8,658 nucleotides of DNA. Source: Opitutaceae bacterium. Its GTDB lineage: Bacteria > Verrucomicrobiota > Verrucomicrobiia > Opitutales > Opitutaceae. The translations under genes were made by a program, and so were the position numbers. The stretch lies in assembly GCA_023269455.1 (NCBI GenBank), contig JAHFTG010000084.1, positions 1-8,658 of the forward strand, in the 5' to 3' direction. Positions 1 through 4,840 of the stretch are shown here, in pieces. Under the pieces are notes generated by a model, which was given only the letters and a program-made list of their open reading frames with translations, was not told where the DNA came from and made no database searches. The first letter of the stretch is position 1. Every line of letters starts with the position of its first letter.

Positions 1-1382
1 ACTTGCGCGCGTTGGACGAGGGCGCGTTGCGGAGTGGAGACGCGGCGCGTGCGCTGGCGGCCGAAAAGTTCGGTCTCGGTGACGAGGACGAGGCCGCCGA
101 TCTCGCCGAGCTTGCGCTTCGGGAGCGTGGACCAAAGCAGGCCGGCATCGGCGCGGTAGGTGCAGCGGAAGCCTTCGTTGAGCGAGCCGCGCACCCAGAG
201 GGGTTGAAGGCCTTTGAAGCGGGAATCCTCGGCGAGGATTTCTTTGACGCGTTGTTCCTCGCCTTCTTTGGAGACGACGAAGGCGAGGCCGTAGCCGTCT
301 TTTTTCCAGGCGACGAGCTGGCCGAGAAAGGCGCGTCGGGCTTCTTCTTCGGCAGCGAGACGTTCCTGGGCGACGAGGTCGTCGGACGGGTAGGTGCGGT
401 GATGGTGGAGGCTTTCGGTATCCCAGGTGGCTTCGAGCACGTCGTCGCCATCGAAGAGCGCGGAGGCTTCGTCGAGGTCGCTCAGGCCGAAGGCGGCGGC
501 GCAGCGGGCGAGAATGGGCGTGAGGTTGTCGAAGCCTTCGCGGGCGAAGGTGCTGAACTCTTCGTCGAGCGAGGCGGGTTCGACGAAGACGAGGTGGGTC
601 GCGGGAGAAAGGTAGTCGGCGAGGCCGGTTTTCGATGGGTCGAGTTTGAGTCGGGGCGAGGCGGAGAGGGTGATCGAATCGACGGTTTCTCCGGAGCGCT
701 GCGTGACGGGGTCGAAGGCGCGGATGTCTTCGATTTCGTCGCCGAAGAAATCGAGGCGGTAGGGCTCGTTGGCGGTGATCGGATAGACGTCGATGATGCC
801 GCCGCGAATGGCGTAGTGGCCGGGGGATTCGCAGACGGCTTCGGAGTCGTAGTCGAGGGAGTTGAGCGTTTCGAGGAGGGCGTGAAACGGCTGGGTTTGC
901 CCGCGCTTGAGAGTGAACTCGCGGGTGGAAAACGCTTCGAGGGCGGGGACGGGTTGGAGGAGGGCGGCGGGCGTCGTGAGGATGAAAAGCTGAGAGCTGA
1001 GAGCTAAGAGGCTAGAGCCGGAATCGGAGTCTGGCTCTAGCCTCTTGGCTCTAGCCTCTAAGCTCGCCTGCGTGCGTCGCGCACGCAGGCGGGAGAGGAC
1101 GGTCATGCGGTCGGCGGAGGCGGCGAAGGCTTCGCGCATGTCGCGGGAGTCGGGCATCGACTCGGGGAAGATCAGCACGTCGAGCGCGACGGGATTACCG
1201 CCGGCGGAGCGGTGGAAAAAGGCGATGTCCTCGGCGAGTTGTTCGGCGTGTTTCAGTTCCTCGGCGACCACGAGCCAGACGGGCGCGGGGCGTCCGCGGG
1301 CAAGCTCGGCCAGCACGGCTCCGCGCGCGGGCGGGCACACGCCGGTGAGCTTGAGGCGGGAGAGGTTGTTGAGGACGGACAT
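1..1382 (-). CDS. mfd: Transcription-repair coupling factor Mfd, N-terminal part (runs off the window)
   Basis: Mfd removes RNA polymerase stalled at DNA lesions and recruits UvrA for nucleotide excision repair in the cytoplasm. The frame is open from the ATG at 1380-1382 to the window edge, giving 460 codons of a protein usually near 1100 residues or more. It therefore covers the UvrB-like domains up to just before the RNA-polymerase-binding and helicase domains, which lie outside. Recognisable segments are a degenerate P-loop region (residues about 15-40), PGHYAIRGGIIDVYP (about 186-200, the Mfd/UvrB 'Y.xRGGIIDVFP' motif) followed by YRLDFFGDEIEDIRAFDP, and near the edge LNEGF and LVLVTETELFG. 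Residues about 98-132 are encoded by repetitive palindromic DNA and look like an in-frame insertion in a surface loop. It lies 80 bp after rnc on the same strand and is probably cotranscribed. I see no clear Shine-Dalgarno sequence. Identification is by motif recognition. Confidence 0.9.
   Translation of the reverse strand, partial: MSVLNNLSRLKLTGVCPPARGAVLAELARGRPAPVWLVVAEELKHAEQLAEDIAFFHRSAGGNPVALDVLIFPESMPDSRDMREAFAASADRMTVLSRLRARRTQASLEARAKRLEPDSDSGSSLLALSSQLFILTTPAALLQPVPALEAFSTREFTLKRGQTQPFHALLETLNSLDYDSEAVCESPGHYAIRGGIIDVYPITANEPYRLDFFGDEIEDIRAFDPVTQRSGETVDSITLSASPRLKLDPSKTGLADYLSPATHLVFVEPASLDEEFSTFAREGFDNLTPILARCAAAFGLSDLDEASALFDGDDVLEATWDTESLHHHRTYPSDDLVAQERLAAEEEARRAFLGQLVAWKKDGYGLAFVVSKEGEEQRVKEILAEDSRFKGLQPLWVRGSLNEGFRCTYRADAGLLWSTLPKRKLGEIGGLVLVTETELFGRQRTRRVSTPQRALVQRAQ
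988..1064. repeat. Heptamer array forming an inverted repeat inside mfd
   Basis: Four 7-bp units (agctgag, agctgag, agctaag, aggctag) run from 988 to 1015. The arm 1001-1019 is matched by its reverse complement at 1033-1051 with 18 of 19 positions pairing, around a 13-base centre (1020-1032). The right side also holds a 14-bp direct duplication (1033-1046 and 1047-1060). The array is read in frame by mfd on the minus strand and adds residues of low complexity (for example SLEARAKRLEP and SSLLALSSQL) without a stop. Confidence 0.85.
1065..1091. repeat. Perfect 12-bp palindrome with a 3-base loop inside mfd
   Basis: Bases 1065-1076 (cgcctgcgtgcg) are exactly reverse-complemented by 1080-1091, with tcg between. 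The hairpin is GC-rich and would be very stable in RNA or single-stranded DNA. It directly abuts the heptamer inverted repeat at 988-1064 and lies in the mfd coding frame. There is no T-tract, so it is not a Rho-independent terminator. Confidence 0.85.
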
Positions 1383-1400
1383 GGACGGAACGGAGTTTTA

Positions 1401-1424
1401 ACGCAAAGACGCCAAGGCGCAAAG
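1401..1424. repeat. Octamer array between rnc and mfd
   Basis: Three adjacent 8-bp units read acgcaaag, acgccaag and gcgcaaag on the plus strand. They lie in the 80-bp gap between the rnc stop and the mfd start, 18 bases before the mfd ATG in the direction of transcription. From memory, very similar 'CTTTGCGCCTTGGCGTCTTTGCG' strings occur between genes in several bacterial phyla; I cannot verify this here. Confidence 0.7.
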
Positions 1425-1462
1425 AGCACGCTGTAAAAAGCAAATGCGGTATGGTGCCGCGT

Positions 1463-2149
1463 TTACTCTAAGGTCGCCAAAGCCGCGCGGGCGGCGGCTT
1501 CTTCGGCGAGTTTTTTGGAGGTGCCGTGGCCGGTGCCGAGAAGGCGGTCGGCGAGATAGACGTGGGACGTGTATTCCTTGGCGTGGTCGGCGCCGCCGGA
1601 CTGGATGGTTTCGTAGCGCAACGCACCGGTGCCGTGGAGCGGTTGCACGCGTTCCTGGAGGCGGCCTTTGGGGTTGGCGTCGTCGATCTTCAGGCTGGCG
1701 AGGCGGGCTTCGAGGGCGCCGTAGCTGCGAAGGATAAACGCCTCGGCGGCGGGCAGGCCGGCATCGAGGAAAATCGCGCCAACCACGGCTTCGTAGGCGT
1801 CGCCGGCGGCGGTGGGCGAGCCGCCGGTTTTGCGCTCGGCGGTGCAGAGGCGCAGGTGGGCGGGGAGGTCCAGTTCGTGGGCGAGGCCGGCGAGGAAAAT
1901 GCCGTTGGTGAGGGCCACGCGGAGGCGGCTGAGTTCACCTTCGCGTTCGTGCGGCCGGAGGTTAAAAAGAGCGGCGGTGACGACGAACTGGATGACGGCA
2001 TCCCCAAGGAATTCGAGGCGTTGGTAGTGTTCGCCGTCTTCGGGGTGTTCGTTGGCGTAGCCGGGATGCGTGAGTGCCTGAAGCAGCAGCGCGGGATCGC
2101 GAAACACGTGGCCGAGGCGGGCCTGAAGAGCTGCGAGAGAGGCACTCAT
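1463..2149 (-). CDS. rnc: Ribonuclease III
   Basis: This endonuclease cuts double-stranded RNA and processes rRNA precursors and some mRNAs in the cytoplasm. The 228-residue protein has the usual bacterial length. The N-terminal catalytic domain carries the signature RLEFLGDAV (residues 44-52; E46 and D50 match catalytic positions), EGELSRLR (70-77) and GDAYEAVVGAIFLD (116-129, with D117 and E120 as metal ligands). The double-stranded RNA binding domain (about 158-228) shows NPKGRLQE, HAKEYT, GTGHGTSKKLAEEAAARAAL. The ATG at 2147-2149 is chosen because it begins directly before the conserved domain and forms an ATGA overlap with the upstream permease stop. A 55-codon upstream extension is arginine-rich antisense-type sequence overlapping the permease and is rejected. 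The residue equivalent to E. coli E38 is Gln (YQRLEF), a substitution I believe is common. Confidence 0.95.
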   Translation of the reverse strand: MSASLAALQARLGHVFRDPALLLQALTHPGYANEHPEDGEHYQRLEFLGDAVIQFVVTAALFNLRPHEREGELSRLRVALTNGIFLAGLAHELDLPAHLRLCTAERKTGGSPTAAGDAYEAVVGAIFLDAGLPAAEAFILRSYGALEARLASLKIDDANPKGRLQERVQPLHGTGALRYETIQSGGADHAKEYTSHVYLADRLLGTGHGTSKKLAEEAAARAALATLE

Positions 2150-2940
2150 GAGCTGGCGCTGGCGTAGCGGCGGAGGCCGCGATTGAAAACCGCGATGCCG
2201 AGCCCGAGCCAGAGGGCGGTGGTGGCGAGGAGCCAGACGGCGTTGTGCGGCTCGAAGCCGTGCAGGAGGGCGCGGGCGGGGACGTTGCTCACGATGACGG
2301 CGGGAAGAATCCACACGAAGATAACGTTGGCCGCGCCTCGGAAAGTCTCACGCGGCAGGCGGGAAAACTCCATCATCGTGAAGTAGCTGCCCTCGATGCC
2401 TTGGGCGGCTCCTAGCCAGAACGTGAGGGACACGATCATGAGGAGCGCGCCGTAGTTGATGAGGACGCCGCAGAGGACGAGCAGGGCATAAAGCGCGAGG
2501 TCGATGAAGGATGGAGCGAGGCCGAGTTTATCGATGGCGTAGGCGACCACAGCCATCGCGACAAAGGAGTTGGCGATGCCGTCGAGGTCGAGCTTGCGCG
2601 TGGAGACCATGAAGAGCGGGCTGCCGGGCTGGGCGAGGAAGAAGTCGAAGTGTCCGCTGCGGATGTTGCGGGCCATCTCGAAAAGGTTGCTCCAGAAAAA
2701 TCCCATGATGAAGCGTTGCACGAGCATGGAGGTGCCGACGAGCAGGAGCATCTGGTATTTGGTCCAGCCGGCGATGTCGTCGGTGTGGCGGTAGATGACG
2801 GCGATGAGCAGGAGGTTCACGGCCATCCAGCCGAACTCGACCAGCGCCCACATGAGGAAATCAAAGCGGAACATCATCGTGCGCACGATCGAGTAGCGTG
2901 CGCAGGCGAGCCAGATTTTGACGTAGGAGAGGAGGGTCAT
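2146..2940 (-). CDS. ABC-2 type permease subunit (second of a pair)
   Basis: This is an integral membrane subunit of an ABC-type transporter of the ABC-2 family (the group formerly called DUF990, as far as I recognise it); substrate unknown. The 264-residue protein has about six hydrophobic stretches (roughly residues 30-50, 63-82, 122-136, 145-176, 204-221, 234-253). After the second comes the motif IRSGHFDFFLAQP (93-105), which parallels IRNGLINQFLLKP in the neighbouring permease. Both proteins also end in a basic RGLRR stretch, so they are paralogues and probably form a heterodimeric channel. It starts 6 bp after the upstream permease gene and its TGA overlaps the rnc ATG by 4 bp, which suggests translational coupling. 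No ATP-binding subunit gene is in the window. I see no obvious Shine-Dalgarno sequence. Confidence 0.85.
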   Translation of the reverse strand: MTLLSYVKIWLACARYSIVRTMMFRFDFLMWALVEFGWMAVNLLLIAVIYRHTDDIAGWTKYQMLLLVGTSMLVQRFIMGFFWSNLFEMARNIRSGHFDFFLAQPGSPLFMVSTRKLDLDGIANSFVAMAVVAYAIDKLGLAPSFIDLALYALLVLCGVLINYGALLMIVSLTFWLGAAQGIEGSYFTMMEFSRLPRETFRGAANVIFVWILPAVIVSNVPARALLHGFEPHNAVWLLATTALWLGLGIAVFNRGLRRYASASS

Positions 2941-2946
2941 CGGGTA

Positions 2947-3753
2947 TCAGCCGCCGACGGCGGTGTGACGGCGCAGGCCGCGGGTCCAGAGAAGGCGGGC
3001 GATGCCGAGGAGCGCGACGACCCAGAAGGCTTGAAGGGCGAGGCCCGAAAGCGCGGAGCTCATGTCGAGGCGGCCGGTGAAAATCGCGGTGGGGAAATAC
3101 ATCTGGTAATAATACGGCAGCCACTGCGAGAGGTGGAAAAACCACGGCGGCATCAGGTCGAGCGGGAACATCTGGCCGCCGAGCACGGTTTCAACGGCGA
3201 GCGAGAGGATGATGAACGATTGAATTTCCAGAAACCAGAACGCGAGCAAGCCGAAGCAGTAGGCGATGGTGAATTGGATGAACGCGGCCATCACCATCGC
3301 GGGCAGGCCGAGGCCGAGCCGCCAGCCTTCGTGCGGAAACACGAGGTGATCCTTCAAGAGCGGCAAGACGACGATGATGGGCAGGAGCGCGAGCAGGCCG
3401 GAGACCGAACGGGCGGCGATGAAGATGCTGAAACGGTAGCCGTAGTAGTTGATGGGTTTCAGCAGGAATTGGTTGATGAGGCCGTTGCGGATTTCCTCGC
3501 TGATCTGATAGTCCTCGTTGAACGCGCCGATGAAGAACTGCATCACCAGCAGGAGCACGAAATAGGTGAGCGTCTGGTCGAGGTCGAAGCCGCCGATCTG
3601 CGTCTGGCCCTTGTAGGCGGCGCCCCAGAGGATGAACACGAACGCGAGGTGGAAAAGCGAGAAGAGCGCGCGGATGGCGAAGTTCCACCGGTAAACGATG
3701 TTGCTCTGGAGCCCGAGGAGGAAGGCGTGCCGGTATTTGGCGAGGGCGGACAT
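2947..3753 (-). CDS. ABC-2 type permease subunit (first of a pair)
   Basis: This is a membrane subunit of an ABC-2 family transporter, paralogous to the next gene downstream. The 268-residue protein has about six predicted membrane segments (roughly residues 28-46, 60-79, 110-132, 148-172, 175-195, 237-256) and the family-like motif IRNGLINQFLLKP (88-100) after the second. It ends in RGLRRHTAVGG, close to the RGLRRYASASS end of its partner. I chose the ATG at 3751-3753; a TTG two codons earlier lies at the very edge of the palindrome (3759-3844) and is less likely. The upstream gap to parA is almost entirely that palindrome, so there is no room for a separate ordinary promoter and no clear ribosome binding site. 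The substrate cannot be inferred, and the ATPase must be encoded elsewhere. Confidence 0.85.
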   Translation of the reverse strand: MSALAKYRHAFLLGLQSNIVYRWNFAIRALFSLFHLAFVFILWGAAYKGQTQIGGFDLDQTLTYFVLLLVMQFFIGAFNEDYQISEEIRNGLINQFLLKPINYYGYRFSIFIAARSVSGLLALLPIIVVLPLLKDHLVFPHEGWRLGLGLPAMVMAAFIQFTIAYCFGLLAFWFLEIQSFIILSLAVETVLGGQMFPLDLMPPWFFHLSQWLPYYYQMYFPTAIFTGRLDMSSALSGLALQAFWVVALLGIARLLWTRGLRRHTAVGG

Positions 3754-3758
3754 GGGCA

Positions 3759-3844
3759 AAGTTGAGAGTTGAAAGTTGAGGGTTGAGAGTTGGAAACAGG
3801 GCCGAAGCTCCGGCTCTCAACCCTCAACTTTCATCTCTCAACTT
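3759..3844. repeat. 86-bp palindromic heptamer element filling the parA/permease gap
   Basis: The arm 3759-3789 is matched by the reverse complement at 3814-3844 with 30 of 31 positions pairing; the inner 19 bases (3771-3789 against 3814-3832) are perfect. The left arm consists of consecutive 7-bp units with consensus RRGTTGA (aagttga, gagttga, aagttga, gggttga, then gagttgg). The 24-base centre (3790-3813) contains a small gccg/cggc stem. The element ends 3 bases from the parA stop codon and 5 bases from the permease ATG, so it makes up nearly the whole 94-bp intergenic space. A transcript of either strand would form a long hairpin. There is no T-tract to make it a standard terminator. Confidence 0.9.
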
Positions 3845-3847
3845 ATC

Positions 3848-4627
3848 TTATTTCAGATTGAAGCGCTTGATGACTTCTTTCGCGAGGTTCGTGTAGGCGG
3901 TGGCGCCGGGGGACAACGGGTCGTAGGCGAAGATCGTCTTGCCGAAGCTCGGGGCTTCGCTGAGGCGCACGGTGCGCGGGATGACGGTGTCGAAGATTTT
4001 TTCGGGGAGGTGTTTTCTGACCTCATCGACGACCTGGCGGGAGAGGTTGGTGCGGATGTCGAACATCGTCATGACGACGCCGCCGAGTTCGAGGCCGTTG
4101 TTGATGCCGGCGGACTTGATGCGCTCGACGTTGCGCAGGATCTGCCCGAGGCCTTCGAGGGCCATGTATTCACACTGGAGGGCGATGAGCAGGTAGTCGG
4201 CGGCGGCGAGGCTGTTCATCGAGAGCATGCCCATCGACGGCGGGCAATCGATGATGATGGCGCGGTAGCCGCCCGAGGCTTTGATCGGCTCGAGGACAGA
4301 GCGGAGCTTGGAGAGGTAGTTTTCCGTCTGGGCGAGCTCGATTTCGGCGGCGGCGAGGTCTTCTTCGGATGGGATGAGGGCGAGGTGCTCGATGCTGGTG
4401 GGGACAACCATTTCCAAGGCGGTGCCTTCGCCGCTGAGCGGACCGTAGAGGCTGCGGCCGACCTGTTTTTCAACGCCGACGGCACTCGTGGCGTTGGCCT
4501 GCGGATCGAGATCGATGAGCAGGGTATGGATCTTTTTGGCGGCGAGCGCGGCGGCCAGATTGACGGCGGTGGTGGTTTTGCCGACGCCGCCCTTCTGGTT
4601 GGCGATGGTGAAGACGAGGGAGGACAT
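3848..4627 (-). CDS. parA: ParA/Soj-type chromosome partitioning ATPase
   Basis: This deviant Walker ATPase binds nonspecific DNA when ATP-bound and normally works with ParB to segregate the chromosome origin. The 259 residues match the short chromosomal Soj class without an N-terminal helix-turn-helix. Visible motifs are the deviant Walker A QKGGVGKTT (11-19, with K12 and K17), LLIDLDPQANAT (36-47), Walker B IIIDCPPSMGMLS (124-136), MTMFDIRTNLS (187-197, a segment I associate with DNA contact) and RLSEAPSFGKTI (221-232). The ATG at 4625-4627 begins immediately before the conserved MSSLVFTIANQKGG; a longer in-frame start would translate a terminator hairpin and a repeat array and is rejected. 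No parB follows: the next gene is an ABC permease. A strong minus-strand terminator lies about 40 bases upstream of the start, so the promoter either overlaps it or transcription depends on read-through. Confidence 0.95.
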   Translation of the reverse strand: MSSLVFTIANQKGGVGKTTTAVNLAAALAAKKIHTLLIDLDPQANATSAVGVEKQVGRSLYGPLSGEGTALEMVVPTSIEHLALIPSEEDLAAAEIELAQTENYLSKLRSVLEPIKASGGYRAIIIDCPPSMGMLSMNSLAAADYLLIALQCEYMALEGLGQILRNVERIKSAGINNGLELGGVVMTMFDIRTNLSRQVVDEVRKHLPEKIFDTVIPRTVRLSEAPSFGKTIFAYDPLSPGATAYTNLAKEVIKRFNLK

Positions 4628-4633
4628 TTTGGG

Positions 4634-4661
4634 AATGACCAATGACCAATGACGAATGGAC
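4634..4661. repeat. Heptamer array in the parA leader
   Basis: Four adjacent 7-bp units read aatgacc, aatgacc, aatgacg and aatggac on the plus strand. They begin 6 bases upstream of the parA ATG and fill most of the space between that start codon and the upstream terminator. Unlike the other two heptamer arrays, this one has no inverted partner. It occupies the place where a ribosome binding site would normally be, and no Shine-Dalgarno sequence is seen. Confidence 0.8.
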
Positions 4662-4667
4662 AGGGGG

Positions 4668-4702
4668 CAAAGAAAAACCGCCGGTCTGGTGGGACCGGCG
4701 GT
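4668..4702 (-). terminator. Rho-independent terminator, probably the original tRNA-Cys terminator
   Basis: On the minus strand a perfect 10-bp GC-rich stem (4693-4702 with 4677-4686) closes a 6-base loop and is followed by TTTTTCTTT. It ends about 40 bases before the parA start. Seven bases upstream of the stem lies the second copy of the tRNA-Cys 3' end (4710-4727). The likely original layout was therefore tRNA-Cys, terminator, parA. Confidence 0.9.
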
Positions 4703-4709
4703 CAGGCTG

Positions 4710-4727
4710 AAATTGGAGGCGCGAGCC
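4710..4727 (-). repeat. Distal attachment-site copy (tRNA-Cys 3' end duplicate)
   Basis: The 18 bases aaattggaggcgcgagcc on the plus strand are identical to 8539-8556 and in the same orientation. They represent the last 14 bases of tRNA-Cys, including CCA, plus 4 bases of 3' flank. Similarity stops on both sides. No tRNA body is present here. Confidence 0.75.
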
Positions 4728-4840
4728 ACCGGCTTATAATTCCAAGGGGCTGAGGGGGGATAGCCGAAGTTGGGCCGGTTAATAACTGTCCGTCATGATC
4801 TATTGAACGGCCACGGTGCAAACCACGATAAGGCTAGGGA
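4728..4840. other. Noncoding stretch between the LRR gene and the distal att copy
   Basis: These 113 bases follow the stop codon of the LRR protein gene. I see no open reading frame of note and no hairpin with a T-tract that would end the LRR transcript; a transcript reading through would reach the terminator at 4668-4702. A palindromic TTATAA lies at 4734-4739. Confidence 0.5.

Noticed and set aside
3..1007. Long open frame on the plus strand opposite mfd
   Set aside because: It is exactly codon-aligned antisense to Mfd, is rich in Glu/Gly/Val as GC-rich shadows are, and has no recognisable motif, while the minus frame shows clear Mfd motifs.
2150..2314. N-terminal extension of rnc
   Set aside because: The extra 55 residues are Arg/Pro/His-rich out-of-frame permease sequence, and the ATG at 2147-2149 gives the normal RNase III length and an ATGA junction.
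2650..3765. 371-codon open frame on the plus strand opposite the two permeases
   Set aside because: Its low-complexity, highly charged composition spans two convincing minus-strand genes and their junction; it is an antisense shadow.
3776..4645. 289-codon open frame on the plus strand opposite parA
   Set aside because: The opposite strand encodes an unmistakable ParA with all its motifs; this frame starts in the palindrome and has no family features.
4628..4729. Longer parA start upstream
   Set aside because: It would translate the terminator hairpin and the heptamer array; ParA proteins of this class begin at the MSSLVFTIANQKGG position.
4713..4740. Promoter-like TTGGAG-N16-TATAAT on the plus strand
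   Set aside because: The -10 match is perfect, but the -35 is poor and lies in the tRNA-derived repeat, and the promoter would drive only antisense of the LRR gene; probably chance in A/T-rich DNA.
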